Shown: positions 7,126-20,012, counted from the first letter of the stretch. The stretch: DNA of 64,000 nt from Microbacterium sp. LWO13-1.2 (GCF_038397725.1 NZ_CP151634.1:3906001-3970000), one strand, 5' to 3'. The notes: a model not told the origin generated them from the sequence alone. Made by a program: numbers and translations.

Positions 7126-8595
7126 GTGACCGATGTGGTTTCTGCGTCCGAGGCGACGACCGACGCACACGATGAGGCTCCCGCTGCGACCGAAGTGCTC
7201 GCGCCGATCGATGGCGCGCCTGCGGAGGGCGGCACGCCGCCGCTCGCCTGGGCACCCGTCGAGCCGAAGCCGAAGAAGAAGCGGCTCGGTCTCTGGATCG
7301 GCCTCGGGCTCGGCGTCCTCGCGCTGGGCGCCGGTGCGGCTTCGGCCATCCTGATCGCCCCGGGCACGACGGTCGCCGGCATTCCCGTGGGCTGGTTGAC
7401 GCCCGGCGCCGCCGCAGACGCCATCACCTCGCACCTCGCCGACACCGAAGTGACGCTCACCGGAGCCGGTGACGACACCGTTCTGACCGGTGCCGACCTC
7501 GGGGCGAGCATCGACGCCGCGGCCATGGCCGACAAGGCGTTCGCCGAGCACCCGATGTGGAATCTGGGGGCGTGGATGGGTGAACCCGTCGCCGCCGAGA
7601 TCTCCCTCGATCCGGAGACTGCGGATCGAGCGCTCCGCGCTGCCGTTCCGACGAGCTTCGATGACCCGGTCAACGCCGGTGTGGTGTTCGACGCCGCGAC
7701 CGGAACATTCGTGATCGTTCCCGGCGAGGACGGCACCGCGATCGACGTCGACGATCTGACTGCTGCCATCGCCGACACGGTCGCCGACGGCGGCAAGACC
7801 CTGGAGTTCCCCGGTGGTCCGGCCGAAGCCTTCCCCGCCGTCACGGACGACGATGCCACCACGACCGCCGGCACCCTGAACACGATGCTCGGCACCGTCG
7901 GCTTCTACGTCGGCGCCGAGCGCACCGTTCCGGTCGCGCCTGCCGTCGCGGCAAGCTGGTTGACGGTCGTCGACGACGATGGCCAGTTGCGCATCGACGC
8001 CGACCCGCAGACGATCCAGGCGACGATCGATACCCTTCCCGGTCTCGTGAATCGTGCGCCGACGAACGCCACGAAGGTCGTCGACTCCGACGGCAACGTG
8101 CTGCGCGAGGAGACGGCCGGTGTCAACGGCCGCACGCTCGGCGACACCTCCGATGCGGCAGACGATTTCGCTGCGCAGCTCGAAGCCGGCGAAGGCGTCT
8201 TCGAGCTCGAGGTCGCCGAGGTCCCGTTCGAGACGACCAACCTGGTCCGGCACATCGACGTCAACCTCAGCTCGCAGCGCGCAACGCTGTACGAGAACGG
8301 CGCGGTCGTGGAGTCCTGGCTGATCTCGTCCGGCCTGGACGCGACGCCCACTCCGACCGGCAACTTCACCGTGTTCGCACACACCGAGATCCAGGACATG
8401 GTCGGCGAGGACTACGTCACCAAGGATGTCCAGTGGAACACCTGGTTCGCGACGGACATCGCCTTCCACGGCGCCTATTGGCACAACAACTTCGGCAACC
8501 AGATGAGTCACGGCTGCGTGAACATGCCCGTGTCGGTCGCGAAGTACGTCTTCGACTGGGCACCCGTCGGAGTCAGCGTCGCCGTCCACTGGTAA
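7126..8595 (+). CDS. membrane-anchored L,D-transpeptidase (YkuD) with VanW/PGBD_4-like repeats
   Basis: Peptidoglycan cross-linking enzyme forming 3-3 links, about 489 aa. A cytoplasmic N-terminus rich in Ala/Pro ends in basic EPKPKKKR, then one membrane span (GLWIGLGLGVLALGAGAASA), then an extracytoplasmic region with peptidoglycan-binding-like repeats. The C-terminal YkuD domain carries the catalytic HGAYW...MSHGCVNMP with the Cys nucleophile. GTG at 7126 is preferred because GGGGGG lies 8 nt upstream; in-frame starts at 7105, 7117 and 7120 are possible. Monocistronic, ended by the hairpin at 8636-8677 that it shares with the convergent icd gene. Confidence 0.88.
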   Translation: MTDVVSASEATTDAHDEAPAATEVLAPIDGAPAEGGTPPLAWAPVEPKPKKKRLGLWIGLGLGVLALGAGAASAILIAPGTTVAGIPVGWLTPGAAADAITSHLADTEVTLTGAGDDTVLTGADLGASIDAAAMADKAFAEHPMWNLGAWMGEPVAAEISLDPETADRALRAAVPTSFDDPVNAGVVFDAATGTFVIVPGEDGTAIDVDDLTAAIADTVADGGKTLEFPGGPAEAFPAVTDDDATTTAGTLNTMLGTVGFYVGAERTVPVAPAVAASWLTVVDDDGQLRIDADPQTIQATIDTLPGLVNRAPTNATKVVDSDGNVLREETAGVNGRTLGDTSDAADDFAAQLEAGEGVFELEVAEVPFETTNLVRHIDVNLSSQRATLYENGAVVESWLISSGLDATPTPTGNFTVFAHTEIQDMVGEDYVTKDVQWNTWFATDIAFHGAYWHNNFGNQMSHGCVNMPVSVAKYVFDWAPVGVSVAVHW

Positions 8596-8635
8596 CGGCG
8601 TACCACAACGGGGGTCGATCCTCCGAAGTGGTCAT

Positions 8636-8677
8636 GCAGAAGGGGCCGGATGCTTTTCAGCATCCGGCCCCTTCTGC
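8636..8677. terminator. bidirectional terminator between the L,D-transpeptidase gene and icd
   Basis: Perfect 18-bp stem (8636-8653 with 8660-8677) and 6-nt loop TTTTCA between convergent genes. Confidence 0.85.
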
Positions 8678-8686
8678 GTTCTCGGA

Positions 8687-10906
<2,220 letters not shown>

Positions 10907-11015
10907 CTGGTGGTTCTCCGTTCGCGAGGGCAAAATTGTCTCGATACCAAGATACCTGAGCCGTTGTCGCGCTCGTAATGTGCGGCGTTTGCGTGTGCAC
11001 GTCGTCGGTAGGGGT

Positions 11016-11027
11016 TAGCCTGGGAGC
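11016..11027 (+). promoter_or_regulatory. leaderless promoter of the GNAT gene
   Basis: TAGCCT (11016-11021) plus 6 nt to the ATG at 11028. The GGGAG between them is too close to the start to act as a Shine-Dalgarno site. Confidence 0.55.
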
Positions 11028-11486
11028 ATGTCCGAACTGCGCATGGTCGAACTCTCCGCTGCGACGATCGTCGCCGTGAACAACCTGTCGCTCAAGCCCG
11101 GACAGGAGCAGTTCCTCGCTCCGGTGTCCTACGGGATCGCAGCGACCGTCATCAACCCGCAGACCTCCTGGCAGCGCGTCGTCCTCGACCGCAACGAGGT
11201 CGTCGGCTTCGTGAGTGCGAACTTCGACCCGGATGCTCCCGAGGAGCACTTCCGCTCGGTGCTGTGGCGCATCAACGTCGACGCCGACGACCAGGGCCGT
11301 GGCGTCGGGCGCTTCGCCGTGGAGAGCCTGATCGAAGAGGCCCGCGAGCGCGGCGTCGCTCATGTCAACGTGATCTACGAAGCCGGCGACGGCGGCCCTG
11401 AGGCATTCTTCCACCGCGTCGGCTTCACGCCGGTGGGAGAGACCGAGTACGGCGAGGTCATCGCCGAGATCCGTCTCGCGAACTAG
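11028..11486 (+). CDS. GNAT family N-acetyltransferase, diamine/spermidine acetyltransferase-like
   Basis: A 152-aa acetyl-CoA-dependent acetyltransferase. The acetyl-CoA loop is seen as DQGRGVGRFAVESLIEEA (residues 88-105) after the beta-4 strand VLWRINVDADD. The N-terminal GQEQFLAPVSYGIAAT resembles polyamine acetyltransferases of the BltD/SpeG group (GQxxFVAPN). The C-terminal FFHRVGFTPVGE is also typical. The substrate is not certain. Leaderless start. Followed by a hairpin and a convergent gene. Confidence 0.82.
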   Translation: MSELRMVELSAATIVAVNNLSLKPGQEQFLAPVSYGIAATVINPQTSWQRVVLDRNEVVGFVSANFDPDAPEEHFRSVLWRINVDADDQGRGVGRFAVESLIEEARERGVAHVNVIYEAGDGGPEAFFHRVGFTPVGETEYGEVIAEIRLAN

Positions 11487-11497
11487 ACCGGCGGCGG

Positions 11498-11526
11498 GGT
11501 CTCGGATCCCCTCCCCCACCGAGACC
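11498..11526. terminator. probable bidirectional terminator
   Basis: GGTCTCGG (11498-11505) pairs with CCGAGACC (11519-11526) across a C-rich 13-nt loop, between convergent stops at 11486 and 11594. Confidence 0.5.
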
Positions 11527-11593
11527 TCGTCGCCTTCCTTCGCGCCCGAGCGATGGATGGCCGCACGACCGGAGTGGCGCGGATCGACCGGAG

Positions 11594-12397
11594 TCAGTCC
11601 TGCTTGCCTGGGCGGTCGCGACCGGTCCAGGCAGCGAGGGCGGACGCCGCAGCACCGGCCGCACGGTCGAGAGCCTCGGCCGAGCGGCTGAGCACGTCCT
11701 GAGCGGCGTCCTGCCAACCGGGCGTCGCCGGCGCCTCGCCGGCCTGCACCTTCGCGGCGTGTTCAGCCACGTCGAAGGCGCGCTCGAGGTCGGCCACCGC
11801 ATCCCGATACGCGGCGAACGCGGTCGGAGTGACCTTTCCGGTGGCGCCGCGGCGGAGTTCGCTCGCGTGTCCGGCCGCGCGCAGGTACGCTGCCGTCGCC
11901 GGCCGCTTGATGTCCGTCATCGCCGGGTACGCGATCTGCCGTGCCGTGTCGGTTTCGTACTGCATCCATCGCGCCGTCACCGCATCGTGCGCGGCGTGCA
12001 GGCGCTCCAGCGGACGAGGAGCGGATGCCGTGGGGATCGCCGCGCGTGCGGCAGCGAGCCGGGCCTGCCGTGCGCGCAACTCGGCCGCGGCGGTCTTGGC
12101 ATCGCGCTCCTTCTCTCGCAGCATCCGCTTTGCGCTGGCGACCTGCTCCGGCGTGGCCCGCTGCGCTGCTCGCTGGGCTGTGACGTGAGCGAGATCGGCC
12201 CGAGCGACCTTGACCGCCGAGCGCCCCTCGGCAGCGGTCTGCTTTGCGATCTTCAGGTCGTGGCGCGCGGCATCGTAGGCGAGGCGACGACCGCCGGAGC
12301 CGCCCCGGCGACGCAAGCCGATCACGCCGACGGCTCCCGCTCCGGCGACTGTCGGCGCAATCCACCACCACTGGGTGAGCAGCAGCAAAGGATCCAT
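11594..12397 (-). CDS. membrane-anchored coiled-coil protein of unknown function
   Basis: Not recognised as a characterised family; 267 aa. One N-terminal membrane span (WWWIAPTVAGAGAVGVIGL) is followed by RRRGG, so most of the chain should be cytoplasmic. Residues about 40-130 are Ala/Arg/Glu/Lys-rich helix (QTAAEGRSAVKVARADLAH), probably coiled coil. A second helical region spans about 130-245. No catalytic motif is seen. Its promoter is of the TAGCAT-N6-ATG leaderless form. The xylR-like regulator on the same strand ends only 9 bp upstream, so some read-through is possible. Confidence 0.7.
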   Translation of the reverse strand: MDPLLLLTQWWWIAPTVAGAGAVGVIGLRRRGGSGGRRLAYDAARHDLKIAKQTAAEGRSAVKVARADLAHVTAQRAAQRATPEQVASAKRMLREKERDAKTAAAELRARQARLAAARAAIPTASAPRPLERLHAAHDAVTARWMQYETDTARQIAYPAMTDIKRPATAAYLRAAGHASELRRGATGKVTPTAFAAYRDAVADLERAFDVAEHAAKVQAGEAPATPGWQDAAQDVLSRSAEALDRAAGAAASALAAWTGRDRPGKQD

Positions 12398-12406
12398 GAC
12401 TCGATG

Positions 12407-13618
12407 CTACCCACGAGCCGCACGGGGTTCGACGTCGGGCTCTGCCAGCGGATCCGCCAGCAGCGGCGCGAACGCGAGTTCCGCGGCGCCGATGAGCAAT
12501 CGGTCATCTCCCAGCGCTGCAGGAAGGATCCTCACGTCGTCGGCCGGGTCGGCCATCGCATGCACGCGCATCGCCGCGTCGAGCGCATCCGCGTCCGCCG
12601 ACAGGAGCATGCTCAGGAATCCGCCGAGCACGATCATCGACGGGTTGAGCACGTTGACGGCGCTGGCGAGAGTGGACGCGAGGACACGACGTTGGCGGGA
12701 GAGCTCGCCGATCACGGCGTCGTCGGTCGCCGCAGCCAGCGCTTCCGCGAGGATCAGGTCGTCGGCGGCCGCGATGCCGAGCACGTCCAGCAGACGCGCT
12801 CTGGATACCTCGTCCTCGAGCACCCCGTCGCGGCTGCGCCGGTCGGCCGGATCCGCGATCACGGCCTTGTTCTGCCCCCATTCCCCCGCGTACCCTCCCG
12901 CTCCGCCGACCAGTCGACCGTCGATGATGAGCCCGCCGCCGATGCCGCTCGCCCCGCCGTTGAGATAGACGACGTCGTCGTTTCCGACGGCCGCTCCGAA
13001 GAGATGCTCCGCCTTGGCCCCGAGGCTCGCGTCGTTGCCGACGGCGACGGGCAGACCGGTCGCCGCCTGAACCAGGGTGCCGATCGATGCTTCCCGCCAG
13101 CCGAGGTGCGGCGCGTACCGCACCACCGCGTCGGTCGCGCGGACGAGGCCGGGCACGGCCACGCCCACACCGACGACGCGGAGGCCCGACAGCTCACGGT
13201 TCCGCCACTCATCGAGAATGCGCGCCACGGAACTCGCCGTATCCTCGGGGGTGATCAGGCGGTCGACGACTTCGCGTGCCCGAACGCGGACGAGTCCGTT
13301 CAAGCCGACGGCCGCCATCTCGATCGCGTCGATCTCGGGGTTGACCGCGATCGCCACGACGTCGTCACTCGCAGCGACCACGGGTGAGGGTCGACCGGCG
13401 CGTCGTGTCGGGTCGGGTTCGCGTTCGACGGCCAGACCGGCATCGACCAGGGTGCTGACGAGATCTGCGATGGTGGAGCGGTTCAGGCCGGTGGCCACCG
13501 TGAGCCGCGCGCGCGACTGCGGTCCGCCTTCATGCACCAGTCGCAGCACCTCACCGAGGTTGCGTCGACGCACGCCCTCCACGCTTCTCGCGCCGTCTGC
13601 CACGGATGCCCCTCCCAC
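12407..13618 (-). CDS. xylR: ROK-family transcriptional regulator of xylose genes
   Basis: Predicted xylose repressor, 403 aa, divergent from xylA-xylB. The HTH at residues 25-65 reads SRARLTVATGLNRSTIADLV. The ROK domain has LPVAVGNDASLGAKAEHLFG and GASGIGGGLIIDGRLVGG. The zinc signature is absent: after AGEWGQ, where GEIGH is usual, no CxCGxxGCxE follows, unlike the ROK protein at 837-2024. A perfect 8-7-8 palindrome lies at 13698-13720 in the xylR-xylA gap. The ATG at 13618 gives an N-terminus slightly longer than needed; the in-frame GTG at codon 6 is an alternative. Confidence 0.88.
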   Translation of the reverse strand: MGGASVADGARSVEGVRRRNLGEVLRLVHEGGPQSRARLTVATGLNRSTIADLVSTLVDAGLAVEREPDPTRRAGRPSPVVAASDDVVAIAVNPEIDAIEMAAVGLNGLVRVRAREVVDRLITPEDTASSVARILDEWRNRELSGLRVVGVGVAVPGLVRATDAVVRYAPHLGWREASIGTLVQAATGLPVAVGNDASLGAKAEHLFGAAVGNDDVVYLNGGASGIGGGLIIDGRLVGGAGGYAGEWGQNKAVIADPADRRSRDGVLEDEVSRARLLDVLGIAAADDLILAEALAAATDDAVIGELSRQRRVLASTLASAVNVLNPSMIVLGGFLSMLLSADADALDAAMRVHAMADPADDVRILPAALGDDRLLIGAAELAFAPLLADPLAEPDVEPRAARG

Positions 13619-13697
13619 CGGTTGCCTGTTCGGCCGGCCCGTTCAGCCTATCCTCGACCCCCGATCGCGACGGGCTGGACAAGGAGTCAAGTGTGAC

Positions 13698-13720
13698 ATA
13701 AGTTGTTGTTGCCAACTTAT
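13698..13720. promoter_or_regulatory. XylR operator
   Basis: Perfect inverted repeat ATAAGTTG-N7-CAACTTAT between the divergent xylR-like gene and xylA, 23 bp upstream of the xylA ATG. Position and symmetry fit a ROK repressor site. Confidence 0.75.
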
Positions 13721-13743
13721 CCCATCTTCCGCTGGAGCATCCC

Positions 13744-14931
13744 ATGACAACCCCCACCCGCGACGACAAGTTCTCCTTCGGCCTGTGGACCGTCGGCTAC
13801 AACGGTGCCGATCCCTTCGGCGGCCCGACCCGACCGGCGCTCGACGTCGTGCATGCCGTCGAGAAGCTCGCCGAGCTCGGCGCCTACGGCCTGACGTTCC
13901 ACGATGACGACCTGTTCGCCTTCGGATCGACCGATGCCGAGCGGCAGACCCAGATCGACCGCTTGAAGGGGGCGATGGCCGACACCGGTCTGATCGTTCC
14001 GATGGTGACCACCAACCTGTTCAGCGCCCCGGTCTTCAAGGACGGCGGCTTCACCTCGAACGACCGCGACGTGCGCCGCTTCGCCCTGCGCAAGGTCTTC
14101 CGCCAGCTCGACCTCGGCGCCGAGCTCGGGGCGAAGACCTTCGTGATGTGGGGCGGTCGCGAAGGCGCGGAGTACGACTCCGCCAAGGACGTGCGTGCCG
14201 CCCTCGAGCGCTACCGTGAGGCCGTCAACCTCCTCGGCGATTACGTCACCGACAAAGGCTACGACATCCGTTTCGCGATCGAGCCGAAGCCGAACGAGCC
14301 TCGAGGCGACATCCTGCTTCCGACGCTCGGACACGCGATCGCGTTCATCGACTCGCTCGAGCGCCCCGAGCTGGTCGGCGTGAACCCCGAAGTCGGTCAC
14401 GAGCAGATGGCTGGGCTCAACTTCACCGCGGGCATCGCGCAGGCGCTGTTCCACGGCAAGCTCTTCCACATCGACCTCAACGGCCAGCGGGGCATCAAGT
14501 ACGACCAGGACCTCGTCTTCGGCCACGGAGATCTGCACAACGCCTTCTCGCTCGTCGACCTTCTCGAGAACGGCGGACCCGGCGGTGTGCCCGCCTATGA
14601 CGGCCCCCGTCACTTCGACTACAAGCCTTCGCGCACCGAAGACGAGAAGGGTGTCTGGGACTCGGCCGCCGCGAACATGCGCACGTACCTGTTGCTCAAG
14701 GAACGTGCGGCCGCATTCCGCGCCGACCCCGAGGTGCAGGAGGCTCTCGCCGCGGCCCGTGTCGACGAGCTGTCCGTGCCCACACTCGCCCCCGGAGAGT
14801 CGTACGACGACTTCCTCGCCGACCGCACCGCCTACGAGGACTTCGACCCCGCGACGTACTTCGGAGGCAAGGGGTTCGGGTTCGTCCGTCTGCAGCAGCT
14901 CGCGACCGAGCACCTCCTCGGCGCCCGCTGA
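13744..14931 (+). CDS. xylA: xylose isomerase
   Basis: Converts D-xylose to D-xylulose (and glucose to fructose) with two divalent metals; cytosolic TIM barrel. 395 aa, the usual size of actinobacterial class I enzymes. Catalytic His in [14 protein letters not shown] (about residue 53), [11 protein letters not shown], metal ligands in [36 protein letters not shown] and [14 protein letters not shown] lies 6 nt before the ATG. Eight bases separate its stop from xylB, so the two form an operon under the XylR operator. Confidence 0.97.
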   Translation: MTTPTRDDKFSFGLWTVGYNGADPFGGPTRPALDVVHAVEKLAELGAYGLTFHDDDLFAFGSTDAERQTQIDRLKGAMADTGLIVPMVTTNLFSAPVFKDGGFTSNDRDVRRFALRKVFRQLDLGAELGAKTFVMWGGREGAEYDSAKDVRAALERYREAVNLLGDYVTDKGYDIRFAIEPKPNEPRGDILLPTLGHAIAFIDSLERPELVGVNPEVGHEQMAGLNFTAGIAQALFHGKLFHIDLNGQRGIKYDQDLVFGHGDLHNAFSLVDLLENGGPGGVPAYDGPRHFDYKPSRTEDEKGVWDSAAANMRTYLLLKERAAAFRADPEVQEALAAARVDELSVPTLAPGESYDDFLADRTAYEDFDPATYFGGKGFGFVRLQQLATEHLLGAR

Positions 14932-14939
14932 GTCCGGCG

Positions 14940-16232
14940 ATGGCACTCGTTCTCGGGGTCGACTCCTCGACCCAGTCCTGCAAGGTCGTCATCGTCGATT
15001 CCGAGACGGGTGCCGTCGTGCGCTCCGGCAGGGCCAGCCACCCCGATGGCACGTCCGTCGACCCCGAGGCGTGGTGGACGGCACTCCAGTCGGCGATCGC
15101 GGAGGCCGGAGGTCTTGAAGACATCGCGGCCTGGTCGATCGGCAGCCAGCAGCACGGCATGGTAGTGCTGGATGCCGACGGCACCGTGATCCGCGATGCC
15201 CTGCTGTGGAACGACACCCGCTCTGCGGGAGCCGCAGCAGACCTGATCGCCGAGTTCGGCGCGCCGACGCTGGCCGCGCGAACGGGCCTCGTCCCCGTGG
15301 CGTCGTTCACGATCACCAAGCTGCGCTGGCTGCGTGACAACGAGCCCGACAACGCGAAGCGTGTCGCCGCTGTCGCGCTTCCGCACGACTGGCTGACGTG
15401 GCGTCTGCGCGGCTTCGGCCCAGCGAACCCGGTGCTGGCCGAGCTCGTCACCGACCGATCCGACGCCTCGGGCACCGGATACTGGAACCCGGCGACGGGC
15501 GAGTACGACCGCGAGCTGCTGGTGGCCGCGCTCGGCCACGATGCCGTGCTGCCCCGAGTCTTGGCTGCCGATGACGCCGTCGCCGATGCGGACGGTCGTC
15601 CGGTCGGTCCCGGCGCCGGCGACAATGCGGCTGCCGCACTGGGGCTGGATACTCGGCCTGGCGACGTCGTGGTCTCGATCGGGACCTCGGGGACGGTGTT
15701 CGCGATCAGCACGGAGCGCGTCGAGGACCCGACCGGCACGGTGGCCGGCTTCGCCGATGCCTCCGGGCGATTCCTTCCCCTCGTGGCGACGTTGAACGCG
15801 GCCCGAGTCCTCGATGCCACCGCAGCTCTCCTCGGAGTGTCGCTCGAGGAGTTCAGCGACCTCGCCCTGCGCGCATCACCGGGGGCGGGCGGGCTCAGCC
15901 TGCTGCCCTACTTCGAGGGCGAGCGCACCCCGAATCTGCCTGATGCGACGGCCTCGCTCTCCGGCATGACCCTGGCATCGACGACCCGCCCCAATCTGGC
16001 GCGGGCAGCCGTGGAGGGGATGCTGCGCGGACTCGGCGCGGGACTCGACGCACTGCGCGACCTCGGCATCCCTCTTGAGCGCGCTCTGCTCATCGGGGGT
16101 GGGGCACAATCCGAGGCAGTGCGAAAGATCGCTCCCGAAGTGCTCGGCCTTCCGGTCGAGGTGCCGGAGATCGCGGAGTACGTGGCCCTCGGCGCCGCCC
16201 GCCAGGCCGCGCGACTGACCGCGCGCGCCTAG
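14940..16232 (+). CDS. xylB: xylulokinase (FGGY family)
   Basis: Phosphorylates D-xylulose to xylulose 5-phosphate, feeding the pentose phosphate pathway. 430 aa, slightly shorter than E. coli XylB (484). N-terminal ATP site [15 protein letters not shown], substrate region [13 protein letters not shown] and WNDTRS, catalytic Asp in [12 protein letters not shown], then [11 protein letters not shown] and the C-terminal [20 protein letters not shown]. Directly downstream of xylA. Ends in the hairpin at 16241-16282. Confidence 0.95.
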   Translation: MALVLGVDSSTQSCKVVIVDSETGAVVRSGRASHPDGTSVDPEAWWTALQSAIAEAGGLEDIAAWSIGSQQHGMVVLDADGTVIRDALLWNDTRSAGAAADLIAEFGAPTLAARTGLVPVASFTITKLRWLRDNEPDNAKRVAAVALPHDWLTWRLRGFGPANPVLAELVTDRSDASGTGYWNPATGEYDRELLVAALGHDAVLPRVLAADDAVADADGRPVGPGAGDNAAAALGLDTRPGDVVVSIGTSGTVFAISTERVEDPTGTVAGFADASGRFLPLVATLNAARVLDATAALLGVSLEEFSDLALRASPGAGGLSLLPYFEGERTPNLPDATASLSGMTLASTTRPNLARAAVEGMLRGLGAGLDALRDLGIPLERALLIGGGAQSEAVRKIAPEVLGLPVEVPEIAEYVALGAARQAARLTARA

Positions 16233-16240
16233 CCCGGCAT

Positions 16241-16282
16241 AGACGACAGGCCCGCACGATTCCTCGTGCGGGCCTGTCGTCT
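16241..16282. terminator. bidirectional terminator, xylB and ABC exporter genes
   Basis: Perfect 19-bp stem (16241-16259 with 16264-16282) with loop TTCC, between convergent stops. Confidence 0.88.
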
Positions 16283-16290
16283 GTGCGGCT

Positions 16291-18105
16291 TCAGACCAGG
16301 GTCTCCTGCCACGCCGCGTGCAGCTGCGCGAACTTTCCGGTGCCGCCGATGAGAGCCGCAGGTGTGTCGTCCTCGATGATCCGCCCGTGCTCCATCACCA
16401 ACACCCGGTCGGCGATGGCGACTGTCGACAGGCGGTGCGCGATGATGATCGCCGTCCGGTCGGCGAGCAGCGTCTGCAGCGCATCCTGGATCAACCGCTC
16501 AGACGGAATGTCCAGCGATGCCGTCGCCTCGTCGAGGATCAGCACTGCCGGGTCGGCGAGGAAGGCGCGTGCGAACGAGATCAGCTGACGCTGCCCCGCC
16601 GACACCCGACCGCCGCGCTTGTTCACGTCGGTGCTGTACCCGTCCGGCAGCGAGGAGATGAACTCATCCGCTCCGACTGCGCGCGCGGCCGTCCGAATCT
16701 CGTCGAGCGTGGCATCCGGCTTGCCCAGTGCGATGTTGTCGGCGACCGTCCCGCTGAACAGGTAGGCCTCCTGGGTGACCATCACGATCGCGCGACGCAG
16801 GTCCTTCGGATGCAGCTTCCGCAGGTCCACACCATCGAGGGTGACACTGCCCAACGTCGGGTCGTAGAACCGCGAGATGAGCTTCGCCAGCGTCGACTTG
16901 CCCGCGCCCGTGGTGCCCACCAGCGCGATCGTCTGCCCAGCGGGGATGTCGAGCGAGAAGTCCGGCAGGATCGTCTTCTCGCCGTTGTAGCCGAACGTGA
17001 CGTCCTCGAAGCGGATCGCGCCGCGCGACTCCCACAGGTCGACCGGCTTCTCGGGGTCCGGCACCGTCGGCTGCTCGTCGAGCACCCCGGACACCTTCTC
17101 CAGCGCTGCCGTCGCCGACTGGTAGGAGTTCAGGAACATCGCGATCTCCTGCATCGGCGCGAAGAAGTTCCGCACGTACAGCACAGCCGACAGCAGCACT
17201 CCGACGGTGAGCGCACCCGTGGAGACACGGATGCCACCCCAGAGCACGACCATGCCGAGAGTGAGCGCCGCGACGCCCATCAGCCCCGGTTCGAAGGTGC
17301 CGAAGAGCAGCATCGAACGTCGGTTGATGTCGCGGTAGTCGCCGGCGACCTTCTGGAAGGTGACATCGTTGCGGGGCTCCTTGCGGAACGCCTTCACGGC
17401 GCGGATGCCCGTCATCGTCTCGACGAACTGCACGATCACCTTGGCGCTGATCACACGGGATTCCCGGTAGACGAGCTGCGAGCGCGAGTAGAACCAGCGC
17501 ATCAGCATCATCAACGGGATACCGGCGAGCGCGAGGATCACGCCCGACTGCCAGTCCCAGACGACGAGGGCGATGAAGGTGAACGCGCCGAAGAGGACGC
17601 CCGAGACGAGGTTGTTCAGGCCGCCGTCCAGGAGCTCTCGGATCGAGTCGAGGTCGCTGGTCTGCCGCGAGATGATGCGACCGGACGTGTACGACTCGTG
17701 GAACTCGAGGCTCAATCGCTGCGTGTGCAGGAAGATGCGCTTGCGCAGATCCAGCAGCACCGCCTGAGTGATCCTGGCAGCGATCATCACGTACCAGGCG
17801 ATGAGCACGGCAGCGGCCGCACCTGCGAACAGGTACACGAAACCGATGACGAAGGTCGGCATCCAGTCCGCACGCTCGATCACCGCCGGCAGCGCCTGGT
17901 CGAGCCCGATACTGATCAGGATCGGACCTGCCACCTGCAACGCCGTCGAGATGACGAGCACAGCAGCGGCGAGGACGACCTGCGGTCGCAGCGGACGGAT
18001 CAACGACCCCAGCAGGCGCAGCGACCGCTGACGGATCGCCTTGCTCTCCTCGCGGGTGTAGTTCGAACGGTCTTCGTTCTGTGTTCCGGTGATTGCGGAG
18101 CTCAT
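16291..18105 (-). CDS. ABC exporter half-transporter, canonical Walker B subunit
   Basis: Type IV (multidrug-type) ABC half-transporter, 604 aa: six membrane helices in residues about 35-330, NBD in about 350-600. Walker A is [10 protein letters not shown]-loop MVTQEAY, Walker B with catalytic Glu is [13 protein letters not shown], switch His is IIIAHRLST. The signature is VSAGQ instead of LSGGQ. Its partner gene overlaps by 4 bp (ATGA) and has a degenerate Walker B and a canonical LSGGQ. This is the complementary pattern of heterodimeric exporters such as TM287/288, LmrCD and BmrCD, with one live and one degenerate ATP site. Substrate unknown; drugs, lipids or peptides are typical for the class. 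Confidence 0.92.
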   Translation of the reverse strand: MSSAITGTQNEDRSNYTREESKAIRQRSLRLLGSLIRPLRPQVVLAAAVLVISTALQVAGPILISIGLDQALPAVIERADWMPTFVIGFVYLFAGAAAAVLIAWYVMIAARITQAVLLDLRKRIFLHTQRLSLEFHESYTSGRIISRQTSDLDSIRELLDGGLNNLVSGVLFGAFTFIALVVWDWQSGVILALAGIPLMMLMRWFYSRSQLVYRESRVISAKVIVQFVETMTGIRAVKAFRKEPRNDVTFQKVAGDYRDINRRSMLLFGTFEPGLMGVAALTLGMVVLWGGIRVSTGALTVGVLLSAVLYVRNFFAPMQEIAMFLNSYQSATAALEKVSGVLDEQPTVPDPEKPVDLWESRGAIRFEDVTFGYNGEKTILPDFSLDIPAGQTIALVGTTGAGKSTLAKLISRFYDPTLGSVTLDGVDLRKLHPKDLRRAIVMVTQEAYLFSGTVADNIALGKPDATLDEIRTAARAVGADEFISSLPDGYSTDVNKRGGRVSAGQRQLISFARAFLADPAVLILDEATASLDIPSERLIQDALQTLLADRTAIIIAHRLSTVAIADRVLVMEHGRIIEDDTPAALIGGTGKFAQLHAAWQETLV

Positions 18106-20012
18106 GCCTGCACCTCCTCTTCGATGGTCAGTTCTTCTTCGGGCAGATCATCCTCTTCGGATGCATCGGCCTCGTCTCGGATGATCGGGATGGCACCGGT
18201 GCGTGCAGCCTCTTCCGCTTCGAGGCTGGAGATCACGTGCCGGTAGTGGGAACTGGACCGCAGCAGTTCGGAGTGCGTGCCGACCGCGGTGACCTTTCCT
18301 CGTTCGAGCAGCGCTACCCGATCGGCGAGCGCCACCGTCGACGGGCGGTGCGCGACGACCAGTGCCGTCGTCTCGGCGAGGACGTGCCGCAGGGCTTCCT
18401 CGACGAGCGCCTCGGTGTCGACGTCCAAGGCCGAGAGAGGATCATCGAGCACGAGCACCCGCGGGTTCGCCGCGACAGCGCGAGCGAGGGCGAGACGCTG
18501 ACGCTGTCCGCCGGAGAGGCTGAGCCCCTCCTCGCCGATGATCGTCTCCACGCCCTCAGGGAGTGCGTCGACGAAACCTGCCTGGGCGACATCCAGCGCC
18601 TCGCGCAACACGCGTTCGGCCTCTTCGCTGTGCACGTCGAGCTCGGCCCGGCCGAGCAGCACGTTCTCCCGCACGGATGCCGAGAACAAGGTCGCATCCT
18701 CGAAAGCCATCGCGATGTGCTGGCGCAGCTCGGCGAGTGTCAGGTCGCGCACGTCCACGCCGTCGAGCGTGACGCGCCCGCCGGTGACGTCGTAGAGGCG
18801 AGCCGGGAGCGTCGTCAGCGTCGTCTTGCCGCTGCCGGTGAGGCCGACGAGCGCCATCGTCTCGCCCGGACGCAGCACCAGGTCGATGCCGTCGAGCAGG
18901 TCGCGCTCGTGGGCTCCCGCATCCTGATACCGGAAGTGCGCGTTCTCGAACACCAGCTCACCACGGGGGTTCGCGATGTGCACCGGGTTCTCCGGGTCGG
19001 TGATCGAGTTCGTCTCGGAGAAGATGTCGAAGACGCGGTCGGTTGCCGTGCGGGCGTCGAGCATGAACGAGAACAGGAAGCCGATCGACTCGATCGGCCA
19101 GCGCAGCACGGTCGCCATCGCGAAGAACGCGAACAGCTCGGGGAGATCGATGGCGCCCTGCGAGATCAGCCAGATGCCCGTCATCAGGCTGAGACCGAAC
19201 GCGATCTGCGGCATCAGGTCGAGCCAGAACCAGATCGAGGCGATGGCCCCGGCCTTGCTCATCTCGGTCTCGCGGAGCGTCTCGGCCTGACGGCTGAAGC
19301 GGCTGAGCGCGTGCTTGCCGCGTCCGAACGCCTTCAGCACCCGGATGCCGTGCACGCTCTCTTCGACGCTGGTCGCGAGGTCGCCTGCCTGGTCCTGGCT
19401 GCGTCGTGTGAGCGCGCCGTAGCGCTTCTCGAACAGGTATCCCCGGATCCAGAGCGGAATCGCCGTGACGAGGAAGATCGTTCCCAGCAACCAGTGCCAG
19501 CGGAACAGCAGCACGGCGCCGATGATGATCGTGAGCACGTTCACGACCAGCAGCACCAGGCCGAATGCCAACCAGCGGCGGATCAGACCGATGTCCTGCA
19601 TCATGCGGCTGAGCAGCTGCCCTGACTGCCAGCGGTCGTGGAACGACACGGGCAGCGTCTGCAGCCGGGAGTAGAGGTCGGTCCGCATGCGGTACTCGAC
19701 CTCGGTCGCCGGGTTCAGCACGAACCAGCGGCGCAGCCAGATCATGGCCGCTTCTCCGATGGCGAGGGCGAAGACCGCCACAGCGCCCCACGCGATGGCG
19801 CCGATCTCACCGGACTGGACAGGACCGCTGATGATCTGCTCGAGCACGAGCGGGATCATCAACGCGATGACGGCGGCGACGAGTGCACTGCCGGCACCGC
19901 CGACGAGTCGCCAGATGACCGGCTTCACGAACGGCTTGAGCCGCCAGAGTGCGGCGGGTGTGGAGAGGGTGGACGAAGGCGAAGTGTTCTGCGAAGAAGG
20001 CGAGGAAGACAT
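18102..20012 (-). CDS. ABC exporter half-transporter, degenerate-site subunit
   Basis: Partner half-transporter, 636 aa, with six membrane helices and a C-terminal NBD. Walker A is GLTGSGKTT, the signature is canonical SLSGGQRQ, Walker B is [12 protein letters not shown] with Asp where the catalytic Glu should stand, and the switch His is LVVAHRPST. The acidic tail ([15 protein letters not shown]) overlaps the next gene start. As first gene of the exporter pair it lies 114 bp downstream of a 21-codon ORF with a strong Shine-Dalgarno site, which may control it. With the 604-aa protein it should form an asymmetric exporter. Confidence 0.92.
   Translation of the reverse strand: MSSSPSSQNTSPSSTLSTPAALWRLKPFVKPVIWRLVGGAGSALVAAVIALMIPLVLEQIISGPVQSGEIGAIAWGAVAVFALAIGEAAMIWLRRWFVLNPATEVEYRMRTDLYSRLQTLPVSFHDRWQSGQLLSRMMQDIGLIRRWLAFGLVLLVVNVLTIIIGAVLLFRWHWLLGTIFLVTAIPLWIRGYLFEKRYGALTRRSQDQAGDLATSVEESVHGIRVLKAFGRGKHALSRFSRQAETLRETEMSKAGAIASIWFWLDLMPQIAFGLSLMTGIWLISQGAIDLPELFAFFAMATVLRWPIESIGFLFSFMLDARTATDRVFDIFSETNSITDPENPVHIANPRGELVFENAHFRYQDAGAHERDLLDGIDLVLRPGETMALVGLTGSGKTTLTTLPARLYDVTGGRVTLDGVDVRDLTLAELRQHIAMAFEDATLFSASVRENVLLGRAELDVHSEEAERVLREALDVAQAGFVDALPEGVETIIGEEGLSLSGGQRQRLALARAVAANPRVLVLDDPLSALDVDTEALVEEALRHVLAETTALVVAHRPSTVALADRVALLERGKVTAVGTHSELLRSSSHYRHVISSLEAEEAARTGAIPIIRDEADASEEDDLPEEELTIEEEVQA

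Noticed and set aside
16318..18246. 642-codon plus-strand frame
   Set aside because: Antisense to the ABC exporter genes. Arg/His/Asp-rich shadow.
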